Shown: piece by piece, positions 21,480 through 33,512 of the stretch
Layout of the letters: every line of letters starts with the position of its first letter
Numbering within the stretch: the stretch's first letter is position 1
Assembly (NCBI GenBank): GCA_014529385.2
Contig: CM043953.1
Location: forward strand, 94,649,342 to 94,713,341
Reading direction: 5' to 3'
Source of the DNA: Adiantum capillus-veneris
Lineage: Eukaryota > Streptophyta > Polypodiopsida > Polypodiales > Pteridaceae
Length of the DNA stretch: 64,000 nt
Notes under the pieces: model-generated
Database searches by the model: none
Told to the model about the DNA's origin: nothing
What the model saw: only the letters and a program-made list of their open reading frames with translations
Program-made: the position numbers and the translations under genes

Positions 21480-22244
21480 ATTCAAGAAAGAATTGAGATC
21501 CCCAAGTCAGATGCTGAAAAGGCAAAGATGGAAAAGGTGCCATATTCTTTAACAATTGGTAGTCTCATGTTCATGGTGAGCATGCAACCAGACATTCCAT
21601 TTGTAATGGGAGTGGTCAACAGGTAAATGGCAAACCCGGCAAAAAGCATTAGGAAGCAGTGAAGCACATCTTGAGATACATCAAGGGTTCACCCAACAAG
21701 TGCTTATGTTTTGGGAACAAAGATGCATCCATAGTTGGATACATTGATTCTAAATATGCAGGCTATGTGGACACTAGGAGATCCACATCTGGCTATTCTT
21801 GTTTGATGGAGAAGTAGTCTCTTGGAGATCGTGTCTTCAAAATTTCACTTTGTCTTCCACCACTGAGGATGAGTATGTTGCAGTTTCCAGTGCCAGTAAG
21901 GAAGCTGTGTGGTTATCTTGTCTAGTACGAGACCTTGGTATAACAGTCAAAGTGCGATTGTGTTAGCAAATAATCCCGTGTTTCACTCCAAATCAAAACA
22001 CATAAAGGTCACCTATCATGTGATATAGAATATTTTGGCAAACGCATTGAGTTAGCCAAAGTCCACACAGATGAAAATCTAGTAGATGCTCTGACAAAGA
22101 GTCTATCTTTAGAGATATTTGCACATTGCATAGAGATGATGGGCGTAAAGTGAAGCTACGGTCATTCTTCACATTTGTGAAATTGTACATATTAACTCTT
22201 ACACTTATAGCCACTTGGACCACATTGGCCTTCACATGGGAGAT
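21480..22244 (+). pseudogene. Copia pol C-terminal fragment (RT end and RNase H)
   Basis: Read in mixed plus frames, the segment shows KVPYSLTIGSLMFM, then VGYIDSKYAGYVDTRRSTSGY and a region matching LSTTEAEYVA at DNA level near 21855-21890, then KEAVWLSCLVRD and a terminal HTDENLVDALTKSLS. These are the ordered motifs of the Copia RNase H domain. Several stops and frameshifts are present. It ends in a purine tract (ATGGGAGAT) followed by TGTTAGGG, the start of a probable 3' LTR. Confidence 0.8.
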
Positions 22245-22470
22245 TGTTAGGGTTTAGGCCAACAGGCTAGCTGCCCACAACTAACTGCTAACCCTATTGT
22301 TTGGATATAATGGAGAACAAGGAGTGGTGAGATATTCTTCTCATTGAGAGCTCCACCATATCGTGTCTCCTACTACACTGCACTACACCCTCGCACTCCT
22401 GTACACATGCGCTCTCGTAGTGCCATCACCTTCTACATGGCTTCTTTATAACAGTATGGCCCACCACAGT
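22245..22470 (+). repeat. Probable start of a Copia 3' LTR
   Basis: TGTTAGGGTTTAGG follows the polypurine tract of the Copia fragment. The 3' end of the LTR is not resolved and no second copy was found in the window. Confidence 0.45.
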
Positions 22471-22628
22471 CTATAAGCATGACATAGTACAACTCTGGCT
22501 GAAACTGCTCAAGTGGATATGAGGATCTACTAGATCGTCTCAAAGCCACTGACTATTTCTCTCTGTTTTGTCAATTGGAGTGTTGTTAGTGAAAGGTGCC
22601 TCACTAGTCTTCTGAATTTTCACAGATT

Positions 22629-23740
22629 CTAAGGCAATGTACTTAAATGTAATTTTTCTATACTCAACCCACTCAATAGGCTTTTATGCAATTCATTGAA
22701 GATAACATGTGGAATACGAATAACTTTACGAGATTCCAAGTGCCAAAGATGATATCCCAACTCTCCATCTACACCATAGCCAAGGAAAATACACTTGTGT
22801 GACTTTGGGTCTAGCTTTCTCCAAAGCTCTTTGGACACATGTGCATATGCCTCGAATCCAAAGACACACAAATGATCATAATGTGGTCTCTTTTTGAACC
22901 ATAGCTCCTTTGGAATCTAGTAATTCAATGGCACACTTCTTGAGACTTCTTCTTGCCTCTTGCCATGCCTGATAATATTTCTTGAAATACCCTTTCTTAT
23001 GGCAATGATAGCACTCCACATTGTGCAAGAAACCTCTATATTTGAAGCAATAACTCTTGCAATTTGCACTTTTGGCACGGTTATGAGTGTGACCTCTTTG
23101 TTCTTTGCCATTGGCAATATAAAGCATCACCTTGCTTTGCACGCACCTTAGCATTTTTGTGAATCACTTCACTAAGTAGAATGGATATATGACATCATAA
23201 GATAATTTTACCTAAGGCACAAAGTTGCTTATGGTTGTGCAAAACATGTTCCATGAAGAGGGTAGGTAGAACACAATAAAAAGATAGACCATACCTCATT
23301 GTCAGAATCAAGTCCTTGAGACGTCAATTGAGGGAAAAGTACATTCAATGCATTCCAGTGTTCAAAAAATGTCTCACCTTCTTTCATGCAAAGCTCAAAT
23401 AACTTCTTCATCTACTAAACCTTGTTACTTGTGTTGTTGCTCTCATATGTATTGCATAGTTTGTCCCATAAGGCTTTAGTAGTAGCTTGACCCACAATAA
23501 TGAACTCCATAGACTCTTGAGGTGTAGGAAAATAGTGGACCTAGATGTGGCATCAAGAATTTTCCACTATGGAGTTGTGTTTGATCACCCTCTAGGCATT
23601 CAAAGAGTCATTTTAATTGGCCTTTTTGGGTTAACACATCTTGTATCTCCTCTTTCCACATAGCAAAATTTGTGCCATCAAACTTTTGTATGTTGTAAAT
23701 TCCCTTGTCAAAAGAAGAGGCCATAATTGTAATGCATGAA
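22629..23740 (-). pseudogene. Copia Gag and integrase C-terminal fragments, internally deleted
   Basis: On the minus strand, from about 23725 down, a decayed Gag starts with YNIQKFDGTNFAMWKEEIQD, typical of Copia Gag. A Gag middle part follows at 23411-23229 (MKEGETFFEHWNALNVLFPQL). At 23154-22876 lies a zinc knuckle with CYHCHKKGYFKKYY, whose final Cys is replaced. It is followed directly by integrase C-terminal sequence at 22871-22629 (CVFGFEAYAHVSKELWRKLDPKSHKCIFLGY). Protease and the integrase core are therefore missing. There are multiple stops, so this is a dead copy. Confidence 0.8.
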
Positions 23741-24616
23741 CACTAAGACGAAAATTTAAAAAATATGACAAAAAACGCGGTAAAATTTTGGCAAAACCTC
23801 CTTTGTAATAGGAGCAAAATCTCAAACCAAAGTGAAGCTCAAAGTGCTAAGAGATGCATAGACAGACTTGTGGGAAAAATCCGACAGAGGATCCTTGGTA
23901 CATGGAGAAAAAAGTCAACCTAAAGTATGCATAAAACAAACTATACATTGACAAGAATGTAGGTTGTGCATACACTAAGCCAAAAATTGACCTAGAGACT
24001 TTCAAATGCACCTATCCCTCTCTATACATAACCTATGGAAAGGATACCAAAATAGATAACTTTAGCAATCTATATCATTGAAGGTATCTCAACATTCAAG
24101 AAAGCCCCAACTCAAAGAAAACCTCACCAAAAAACCTCCAAAAGGTTATTAAGCAAACATAACTATAGCCTAGTCTTAGAAAGGGCTATCTTTCAAATCG
24201 AATCTCAGAAACAATTGGGCTATAAAAAATGCCAAAAAATTGGCTTCACATGATGTACAATAGGTAGTGTTCGCATCCTCCTGGGCTTAGTTACCAGCAT
24301 CGCCAGTACATGCCTGCTCACTTTCTCATATTTTAGTGAGCTTTGGTGAGCTTCAATAGGTTGACAAATACTTTGGGTGAGCTCATAGAGTGTAGTCTCC
24401 TCACATTGTCCAGTCCGGCTTATTTCGGTCTTCGTTTCGGCTACAGGCAATACTGCGTAGGCAATTTTGTCATTTTGTGCAAAATTTTTGTCAGTGCCAT
24501 TTTTTGCATAACAAGTGCCTTATCGTCTTCTTTGGGTTGTGCTATATAGCACGTGCTGTCCTCACTTCATTTCTCCTCTTTTTGGGCATCTTTCACATCA
24601 GGTGCAGACATTTGCC
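23741..24616. other. Spacer between two divergent Copia Gag fragments
   Basis: The Gag starts at about 23725 (minus) and 24617 (plus) face away from each other. The spacer should hold leader or LTR parts of both copies, but I could not find LTR ends or a primer site. No gene is seen. Confidence 0.4.
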
Positions 24617-26200
24617 ATGGCCGACAACAACACAGATGTGTTCAAGATGTTTGCTACTGAGGATAAGTTAGATGGGGACAATTACCCAATGTGGGCTTAC
24701 ATGATGCAACATGTTCTTGTGGTACAAAGCATTTGGAATGTTATGCAGGGCATTGATGTACGCCCTGGTTCTGAGGATACAGACGATGTCTGGGATGTTG
24801 CAGGTTTTGGTGGTAGGATTGCTACTGCTAGAGGTGTTTTACCTGCGGCTGAGCAAGCTCTTTAGGATATAAGAGATCCACACGCTCATGCATTGATTGC
24901 ATTTTCTATGAAGCACACTTTTAATCCTCACATATGTTCAGTTAAATATGCAAAATAGGCTTAAGATATTCTGGCTAATCTTTATGCAACTCGCAATGGG
25001 GCTAAAAAGCCTAAAATTACATTGCTGTGTAGTTTGTGAAGGCTGTATTTTGGGTAAAATGCAGCTCGTTTGAAGTTTCCAAAGGATGGTTCCTTTAGGG
25101 CTACAAGTAGGTTGCATAGTGATGTTTGTGGGCCCATGCAAACTCCATCCTTGGGGGCAATTACCTTTACTTCATGACTTTCATTGATGATTACTCTAGG
25201 CATGCATGAGTATATCCACTTAAAGCTAAGTCGAAAGTGTTTATGTGCTTCAAGTGATATCTGGATACAACTGAAAATGTCTCTAAATGTACTATGGACA
25301 CCCTCCATTCCGATCAAGGGGGGAGTATATGTCTCATGAATTTAATGCATTTTTGGGAGTCGTGGGATAAAACACCAATGTACAGTGCCATATACACCTC
25401 AACAAAATGGTGTTGCTAAAAGAAAAAACATGTCGCTTAAGGTATTGTCACAATGTATGGTCAAGAGTCAAGCTTTGCCACATTTTTTTTGTCTTGAGGC
25501 CATCATGTGTGCTACTTATGTACTTAATAGGTCTACAAAAGCTTTGCAGTCTATGACTCCATATGAAGCATGGCATGATAGAAAGCCATCTATTGATCAC
25601 ATGCCCGTTTTTGGCTGTTTGACTTATGCTTTGGTGCCACAGACTCAACACAAAAAATTGGATTAAGGTTGTCAAATACATTTTTGTTGGTTATAGTACT
25701 GAAATCAAAGGTTACAAGTTGTACCATCTGCAAACAAAGCGTATCTTGGTTTCATGGGATGTTGTGTTTGTGGAAGATTTTGTTCAGCCTTTGCTATCAT
25801 GTACTAGAGACAAATATGTAAGCTCACAAAACATTTATGACAATTTTTTGCCTCTTTTCAGTGGTGGAAACTTGAATGTAAATGCCAATGAGGCAAATAT
25901 ACATCTCTATGGGGGTTTCAAAAAATGTTACAGATCAGCCAATTTTTGATGTAGATGTACATGATATACTTGATGTGGAAAGGGTTGAGAATGAGCGGGC
26001 TCAAGGTCAGATGCACCTTTGTCTAGTCGTACTCGTTCAAGTTCTTGCCATGCATCTTATGCATTAGATTGTTATGCTTTGGTTGTTTCTAGCTTAGGTG
26101 ATGTTGAGGAACCTTTGTCTTTTAATGAAGCAAAAAAATGGATGCCTGCCATGCAATTAGAAGATGATACACTTATAAAAAACGACACAAGGACTTAGGT
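24617..26200 (+). pseudogene. Copia element fragment: Gag start, integrase, RT start
   Basis: ATG 24617 opens a Gag start (MADNNTDVFKMFATEDKLDG, then NYPMWAYMMQHVL) ending at TAG 24863-24865. Decayed integrase follows from about 25070 (KFPKDGSFRATSRLHSDVCGPM). An open stretch at 25385-25666 has TPQQNGVAKRKN, with the usual catalytic Glu of GVAERKN read as Lys, then YVLNRSTKALQSMTPYEAWHDRKPS. A last piece near 26110 has EEPLSFNEAKKWMPAMQ, the entry to RT, where the copy is cut. It is the same family as the minus copy at 28205-31240. Confidence 0.82.
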
Positions 26201-26528
26201 GTAAAGTGTCACATGGGCAATGACATGGGTTGATGCCACATGGGTATCTAGTAGACTAGGGGCTTTTGCCATAGGTTCTTGTCATAAGATAGGAAATGGT
26301 ACCCATGGCTAGGATTACCCAAGAGATGTAAAGTACTATTCAAGTAGTGAAAGATCTTGCAAAAAGACTTCAACCAAAAAGTGATCCTTGATCGGAACTC
26401 CAACACTCTCCACCTGTGTGGCTGATGCAAAAGACTCCACCTCCGAGCGAGTGTGTGCTTGGGAAACCGTGTCTCAAAAGACCGCTTTGATGGTGTGTAA
26501 ACGCCTCTATGATTGGTTACCCAAATCT

Positions 26529-26630
26529 ACCAAAACACCTCAAAATTCAAGCTATGCACAAGCTAAAATTACATCTTCAACCAAAACACCTCAAAATTCA
26601 AGCTATGCACAAGCTGAAATTATATCTTCA
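26529..26630 (+). repeat. 51-bp tandem duplication
   Basis: Two adjacent copies begin ACCAAAACACCTCAAAATTC at 26529 and 26580, with a few differences. Confidence 0.9.
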
Positions 26631-27112
26631 ACCTCAAAATTTATGCACACAAATTTGAGCACCTATCATGCTTTCAAAAGTGCATCATACTCACACACAA
26701 CGCAAAATAGAAAACCTAAAAGTTCCTGTATAAAGTCAGTCCAAGCTGAATATCAGCAAATCGGTGAGGAATTTGCAAAAAATTTCTTCTGGAAAGTTGT
26801 AGACCACGCCACAACAAAGGGGCTCGATAGTAGATAGAATTTTCATATTTGCATACATCATGGAGTAAAACAATCTACAAGACAATGCTGCTGCATGCAG
26901 AGTTTTTAGGGTACCACCTTCACCTACACATAATCTTGCACACACACTTCTGAGCTTCCATAAGAGCATACATCACTTACATCTCAGCTCACAAGCTCCC
27001 ATTGTGTTCTCACAAAGCTTTCAAGCTTTCTTGATCTCTCCACTGTCGAGAGCAAGCAAGTTATCACATCGAAGCTCTCAATGCCTCTACACCTCCAAAA
27101 ACACACCTCCGC

Positions 27113-27117
<5 letters not shown>

Positions 27118-27158
<41 letters not shown>
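27118..27158 (+). repeat. (CT)n microsatellite
   Basis: An uninterrupted CT run of about 40 bases. The apparent Leu-Ser repeat proteins across it are artefacts. Confidence 0.95.
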
Positions 27159-27160
<2 letters not shown>

Positions 27161-27942
27161 TATCTCTATCACTCTATCGAGGCATCGTTGATGCTTGGTG
27201 TGTAGGTGCAAAGCTTCCCTCTTTCTTTTCTCCTAGCTATGCACGTGTGTGTGGGCAAAAAACACACACTGTTGTTTCTTCCTCTTCCTATCGATGCCGA
27301 AAAAGAAACACCTCTGACTCCACCTCTTCTCTTTATCCCTCCTTTTGTTTGGCCGACTGTGAGTGCGCATGAGAGAGCCCAAGCTCACTCTCTTGCACTA
27401 CCCTATTGAGTTCTATTTTCTTGTGCTACATAGTATCTTCAAAACTCACCAACGTTGCTTCTATTTTTACTTCTCAGCACCCTTTAGCAAAACTCTTGGG
27501 CTACTGTAAGCTTCAACACTACAGTCCTTGAGAGTTGAAAATCTTACTAAGCTCCAAAAGCCATTAACATTTTTTGCTCACTCCAACGCTATTCTTAATT
27601 GTGGGTAATGTTAATTTCCACCTGATAAGATCGACCTCAAGCTCCTCACTTTCTCGCAAATCTCCTTGTCAATGCTACTCCAAGCTTCCAATGCTCACAT
27701 CTTTTACTACTTTCATGCGTGTAGGTCGATTTTCTCTACTGTTACTTGACTCTCATGTAGATGTCGGTTTTCCTACATCCTAAATCTCTCAAGCTCTAGA
27801 TTGAGCCTTAGTCCAAGCCGGAGCTTGTGCATGCATTGTCGGCATTGAGTAGATGCCGCACAGATCTTGGTACTCTGATACCAATCGAGAGGTGCGTATG
27901 TGAAAATGTGTGCATGTGTACGAGCGTGCAAGGAAAGGGGAG

Positions 27943-27947
<5 letters not shown>

Positions 27948-27996
<49 letters not shown>
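27948..27996 (+). repeat. (GA)n microsatellite
   Basis: A GA run of about 49 bases next to the possible minus-strand LTR. Confidence 0.95.
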
Positions 27997-28000
<4 letters not shown>

Positions 28001-28204
28001 GAGTGGGTGGAGTATGCCTCAAATGAGGGGCTCCTTATTAGTTTGTATATGTACAAACAATAAGGATAAGCATGGCTAGCCAGACACAGTGTCTGGCCTT
28101 GCCTTTAACCCAACAAAAGTTTGGGATCAATGTGAGTGCCTTCTTTAGAGACTATGTGACCTCATAAATGTCAAATTGAAAGAAAATGTCTTTGTCCATA
28201 TTCA

Positions 28205-28429
28205 TGTTAGAATTAGGGTTGTAGGAATGCACACACAACTTGGAGAAGATGAAGAAGCTTAAGGAACACAACAGAGAGTTTGTTTCTTAGTGCACAAAAA
28301 AAGATAACTTAGCCCTAGAGTGATGGGCGTATATACAATGCACCGGGGAGAAAACCTCCTAGTGAGGGAAAAAATGCCCTGATGGTCCTAAGAGTGTTCA
28401 CACACATCACTACCACATATATTCTAACA
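28205..28429 (-). repeat. 3' LTR of a minus-strand Copia element (225 bp)
   Basis: On the minus strand it starts TGTTAGAATATATG and ends CTAATTCTAACA, so the ends are inverted repeats (TGTTAGAAT and ATTCTAACA). A polypurine tract, CAAGGGGGATT on the minus strand (28430-28440), precedes it. RNase H of the same element lies just upstream on that strand. No 5' LTR was found. Confidence 0.85.
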
Positions 28430-28723
28430 AATCCCCCTTGGGAGTGATGCATTGAACGAGAGCTATCACATATCGTATAGGGAAGTGCCATGCGGAAGCA
28501 AGCCCAAAGCTTTGAGGAAAGCTTCAAGCTTCTCACGAGGCAATGCCTTTGTGAATGGATCTGCAAGGTTGTCCTATGATGGCACATAAGCCAAGGTGAT
28601 ATCTCCTACTATAAGTCTCTCCCTAACAAAGTGATAATGCACCTCGATGTGCTTTGTGAAAGCATGAAAAAATGGTTTCCTCAAAATGCCAATGCACTCT
28701 TATATGATGTTGGCATGTCCTAT

Positions 28724-29270
28724 TTAACACCGAGCCAACACCCAAATTAGCCATAAGGCATCTGAGCCACAATAGGCTACCTTGAACTCAACTTCACAAC
28801 TAGAAGTGGCCACAGTAGGTTGCTTCTTGCTCAACCATGATATGGGACGAAGTGCCAAGCATGAAACAAAACCCACTTGTGGACATTCGTATGTCATAAC
28901 AACCAGCCCAATCCGAGTCCAAAAGGGCATAAAAATATGATAGCATTGATTCCCCCTTGGGATAGAACAACCCACAATGTAAAGTGCCACTCAAGTAGCA
29001 AAAGATTCTTTTGATAGTCTATCAATGCTTAGACCCTGGTCTACGCATAAATTTGATGACCTATGAGAGTGCAAACTGAATATTCGGCCTTGTATTGCAT
29101 AATAACTAAGGCATCCAAAAAAAATCTGATAAAGAGTGATATTAGCAAGATCTTCAGCATCACGAAGACTCAATTTCAAACTTGTTTCCATTGGAGTAGC
29201 AATAGGTTTGTAGTCCTCAAGTCCAAATTTACATAGTAATGTATGTATGTAGCTTGCTTGACACAAAGCA
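28724..29270 (-). pseudogene. Copia RNase H and RT C-terminal part
   Basis: Minus-strand frames give PIATPMETSLKLSL near 29215, then LSYYAIQGRIFSL, DSDWAGCYDIRMSTSGFCFMLGTS and ISWLSKKQPTVATSSCEVEFKV. These are the ordered Copia RNase H motifs, with the catalytic DSDWAG present and the final SSCEAEY motif altered to SSCEVEF. At least two frame changes occur between 29266 and 28724. It continues the RT at 29294-30029 and is followed by the LTR at 28205-28429. Confidence 0.85.
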
Positions 29271-29293
29271 ATATCTCCATCACAGTTCTCAAA

Positions 29294-30029
29294 CTATATG
29301 CTCAAGTAATGATGCAAAAACCCCAAGTCTTTCATCTTGAAAGTAGCATTCAATTTAGCAATGAATTCAACAATGTGTGTCTCATTCAAATCAATAATCG
29401 GCAAATCGTCTACATATAAAACAACAATGAGAAAGACATCACCCTCACGTTTGATATACAAAGTGCTCTTATTTGGACTGTTCCGACAACCTTGTTTAAC
29501 CAAATGAGTGTCAATTCTCTCATACCAAGCACCAGAGATTGCTTCAACCCATGCAAAGCTTTCTTACATTTGCACACTTTTATTTCTTATCCTTTCTTAA
29601 CAAAACTGTGAGGCCATGTTACATATATTTCCTCAAATATATATTACCATTCAAGAAAGCAGCAACAATGTCTGATTGATGTACGTTCCATCCAAAATGA
29701 GCTGCCAATGCATATAGAAAGCGAACAATAGTCATACAACAAGTGGCATCAAAAGTATCTTCATAGTAAATGTCTTTCTGTTGTGCATAACCTTTTGCAA
29801 CAAGTCGAGCCTTGTACCAATCAATCTCATCATCAGGCCTATGTTTCAACTTGTAAACCAACTTTGTACCAAGGGTCTTTTTGCCAAAAGGCAAATCAGA
29901 TAAATTACATGTGTCATTTTCTATAAGTGCATCATATTTTGATTGCATGGCAGTCATCCAATTTTTTGAATTATGTGCTTCATCAAAAGAAAGAGGTTCC
30001 TCTTCATCACACAAACTAAAAAAAGCCAA
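29294..30029 (-). pseudogene. Copia reverse transcriptase
   Basis: On the minus strand, 30029-29619 is open and holds EAHNSKNWMTAMQSKYDALIENDTC, GTKLVYKLKHRPDDEIDWYKARLVAKGYAQ and ALAAHFGWNVHQSDIVAAFLNGN. After a frame change, 29503-29294 has FLIVVLYVDDLPII with the catalytic YVDD, then IAKLNATFKMKDLGFLHHYLSI. RT is thus nearly complete but split by at least one frameshift around 29600-29510. This is the best preserved Copia pol in the window. Confidence 0.88.
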
Positions 30030-30304
30030 TGCACAGCAATTGATGCATGGGGAGAACTTGAACGAGTACGACTAGACATAGCAGCATCCAGTTTACGATC
30101 AGGCAAAGCATGCACTAGCCATTTTGTCATACCCCTAGCATCTTCATCCTCAACCCTTTTCACATCAAGTAAATTGTGTACATCTGCATTAGTAATAGGC
30201 TAAACCGTAACGTTTTCAGAAACTCCTATATGGTGTACATGTGTCTCATCAGAACTTACATTCAAGTTTCTACCATTAATAGAGGCAACAATGTCATAGA
30301 TGTC

Positions 30305-31240
30305 CTATGAGCTAAAATTATTGTCTCTGGTACATGATAATAAAGGATGAATAGAATCTTCCACAAATACAACATCTAAGATACGTTTTCTTTGTGGATG
30401 GTATAACTTGTAATTTTTGCTTTCAGAACTGTAACTAAGATAAATGCATTGTGTTTGTGGCACCAAAGAATAAGTTAAATAACCAAAAATGTGCACGTGA
30501 TCAATAGATGCCTTCTTATCATGCCATGCTTCATAATGAGTCATAGACTGCAAGGCTTTGATAGGACGCCTATTAAGTACATATGTAGCATACATGATAA
30601 CCTCAAGCCAAAAGTATTGTGGTAAAGCTTGGCTCTTGACCATACATCATGCCATCTCTGTAAGTGACCTATTTTTTCCTTTGACAACACCATTTTGTTG
30701 CAATGTATATGGTATTGTAGATTGGTGTTTTATTTAACAACTAGACAAAAATGCATTAAATTCATGAGACATATGGTTCCCCCCTCAATCTGAACAAAGG
30801 GTGCCCATAGTACATTTAGAGACATTTTTAGCCATCACCAAAAATTTCTTGAAACATGTGAACATTTTGGACTTAGATTTAAACGGATACACCCATGCAT
30901 GCTTGGAGTAATCATCAATAAAAATCATGAAGTATTGGTAATTACCCAAATGGAGTTTGCATAGGCCCACAAACATCACTATGAACAAGTTGCAACCTGC
31001 ATGTAGCCCTTATTGAACCATCCTTTGGAAACTTTGAACGTTGTATCTTACCCAGAATATAGTCTTCAAAAACATGCTTAGAAAGTGCTTCAAGAGGTGG
31101 CATAGAAGGGACCATATTAGATTTTTGCAATCACAACAAACCAGTAAAAGTTAGATGCCCAAAACGTGCATGCCAAAGTTTTGCATCGGAAATAGCCTTT
31201 GAATCCACAATTGCATGCACTGTCTGATCCATTTGGAGGA
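30305..31240 (-). pseudogene. Copia integrase (decayed)
   Basis: Minus-strand pieces in order: 31130-30942 with GKIQRSKFPKDGSIRATCRLQLVHSDVCGPM (integrase core start with its Asp); 30988-30785 with FMIFIDDYSKHAWVYPFKSKS; about 30720-30660 with a decayed PYTLQQNGVVKGKN region; and 30643-30305 with KSQALPQYFWLEVIMYATYVLNRRPIKALQSM and the VFVEDS end. Several stops and frame changes separate them. Gag and protease are not seen upstream, where a tRNA-like sequence begins at 31313. Confidence 0.82.
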
Positions 31241-31257
31241 AAAATATGGTTTGGGCA

Positions 31258-31313
31258 GGGTATGACCTCATGACCTCCCTGTCATGGAGCGAATGTCTTA
31301 CCACTATGCTAAC
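31258..31313 (-). repeat. tRNA-like sequence, probable SINE head
   Basis: The minus strand reads TTAGCATAGTGGTAAGAC (31295-31312), which fits an RNA polymerase III A box. A weaker B-box-like AGGTCATACCC lies about 35 bases later. It resembles the tRNA-like loop at 43261-43313 (both have A box then CATTCG). A cloverleaf was not verified. Confidence 0.5.
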
Positions 31314-31589
31314 TTACAAGTTTTGGTATGTAAGGAAAAATGTAGCATCGTATTAAGTATTTTTGACACATCCCCGATCCTAATTCACACTGACACCATG
31401 TTCACGTTTAGTTCGCACCACCAAAATGCATTGCACATACCTTGCAGAGTTCACATACAATTCACATAGTTTACATTTGCCCGAGCTTAGGGGGGTCAAC
31501 ACACATGGCATGAAGTTGAGTAGCAGGGCGCAGGTGGTTGAAATACATTTTTTTTATAAAATAAAAGGTGTATTTTGCTATCACTGAAA

Positions 31590-31655
31590 TCGGCTGGCTT
31601 AGATGGTTAGCTTCGGGAATTGCTGGCTCGGCCCATCAGAGTTCAATTCTGGAAA
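31590..31655 (+). repeat. tRNA-like sequence, probable SINE head
   Basis: TGGCTTAGATGGTTAGC (31595-31611) matches an A box and GAGTTCAATTCTGG (31639-31652) matches a B box, with tRNA-like spacing. A non-tRNA body probably follows. Acceptor pairing was not verified, so a SINE is more likely than a tRNA gene. Confidence 0.5.
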
Positions 31656-31935
31656 CTGACTGTGAATTTTGCTACTCTTTGTGCGCCAAGCTAGGAAATG
31701 AATTACAATCTCGGATCTCAGAAGATTCGTGTACAATATAATATCAAAGCGTGATTATTTTCTTAAATGTTATAAGTGTGATTATTTTCTTAACTTCAAG
31801 CTTGGTGCCTTTGGCCTAGAGCCCCACCCTAGGGGGGAGCTCTTGCAGGCATGAACCCCAATGGGGTTATGTCAGAAGTTCAAGAAGGCAATGGAGGGGA
31901 GCCGCATGATTCTTTTAGTCCCGGTTCTCATCTTA

Positions 31936-32665
31936 TGTAATGAAAATGGCCTATGAACTTTGAGAATAGCGGAATTAAGAGAATTAGAGTGAGGATTTTT
32001 GTGAGATTAATTTGAGAACATAGAGGGTAAACTTAATTGGTGGTAGCAACATAAACATAGTACTTAATTAACTTGGCATGAACAATACTTTTGCACGAGA
32101 GAGAGTATTAGAGAACATGACAATAATTGAGGACCGGATTTACTTGGAGCCGGTTCCCCCTCCAAAAGGCGTTTGTATTATAGTTTCTCCCATCAAGAGA
32201 GACTTGGTACAATACAATCTTTGTGTCCTTTGTGACCTAGGTGATGCAATGAAGACAAAAAGCTTCATGCATCACGAGCATAACATAAACTTTGCAAAAA
32301 GAATTAACTATCCCAAGGCCTCAAGCACCTTCAAAGGTGGAGAGAACCAGTGGGGAATGAAATGAGGGTAGGGCAAAGGAAGAAAAATCATTCATAGGAG
32401 AAAGAAATAGCTCCTCACTTATCATCCCTCTTCTTGCTTAGCATAGCATAATAGCATAGTAATGAAGATGAAGAAGATGGCAAGCTTAAGGATTGAAGCA
32501 TGGCTCTTGGTTGGATTTGCATTCTATAGCCAAGAGTGTTGGTGTAGGCTCTCAACTTCTCAACAAGCTTGGAGAAGGAGATGGAGCTCTTGCACTTTGC
32601 ACTTCACACAATGAGAGAGTGTGTATGTGGTTGTGGGAGAGTATATGCCCTCTCATGCTTGGTCC

Positions 32666-32719
<54 letters not shown>

Positions 32720-33494
32720 TTATTTAATTTTATATCATCTGGACATGTGTCCTCTTTTTCCTCTTTGAAAGAAAGAACTTAATTATTTAATTTTACGCAT
32801 CTAAATTCTCATTGGACCCCCTTAAAGCCTATCCAATAGGATTCAAGCACATCATGAGGGCCACATATGGAGGATCTTGACATGTGTCTTTTATGCTTCT
32901 TAAGTCATTTGGTTTGAATTGAACACTTCAAGCACCTAGTCAATTAAGCATGGAAACCGTTTATGCCTTTTGAGAGTTTATGTTTGAATTGAACACTTCA
33001 AGAACCTTAGTCATATAAGCATGAGAAGCACCTGAAGCCCACAAACACTTTAAGCATCTCGGCACCTCATGCTTGGGTAGGATTCCCACCTCAAGGTTAG
33101 CCCTAGCTTGCGTAAGGTCAAAGGACTTTTTAACACTAACTTTTGGAGATCTTTAATGAAGCTAACCCTAAGGTCTTTTAAGCTCCAATAGATGCACATT
33201 TCTCTTTGATCAAATACCTCCTTTTGGACCCCTATTGAGATGTAGCCATCTCTCCTCTTGGTCCCTTGTTGAGGTAAATCTAGAAGCACTTATTGCACAT
33301 TGCTCTTTGGTAGACCGTCTCCTTTTGGACCCCTATTGAGATGCAAACATTTCTCCTTTTGGTCCCCTGTTGACATAGGTCTAGAAGCACATATCTATAT
33401 CTTAACTCTTGTTCCCCTTTTATCTTCCCATATTAAATGATCAGTTTAATATGAGAAAATCCTTTGGTAAAGTTAGATATTATGTTTTATGACA
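31936..33494 (-). repeat. 3' LTR of the minus-strand chromovirus (1559 bp)
   Basis: On the minus strand it starts TGTCATAAAACATA and ends in CATTACA. It contains a (CT)n run at 32668-32714. It has a block of roughly 100 bp (about 32095-32200) that is missing from the other LTR. Confidence 0.92.
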
Positions 33495-33512
33495 TTACCT
33501 CTCCCTTGAAAT
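33495..33512 (-). other. Polypurine tract of the minus-strand chromovirus
   Basis: The minus strand reads TTTCAAGGGAGAGGTAA immediately before the LTR start TGTCATAAAA. Confidence 0.8.

Larger units (their letters stand above)
26201..28204. other. Non-coding region with microsatellites and a possible primer site
   Basis: No recognisable gene is present. It holds a 51-bp tandem duplication (26529-26630), (CT)n at 27118-27158 and (GA)n at 27948-27996. At 27871-27884 the minus strand reads TTGGTATCAGAGTA, a good match to the initiator tRNA-Met primer site. The piece at about 27885-28113, ending CCCAACA, may therefore be the LTR of a minus-strand element whose coding part is lost. Confidence 0.45.

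Noticed and set aside
26388-26837. 149-codon frame with a repeated peptide
   Set aside because: The repeat comes from a 51-bp tandem duplication in non-coding sequence; no family resemblance.
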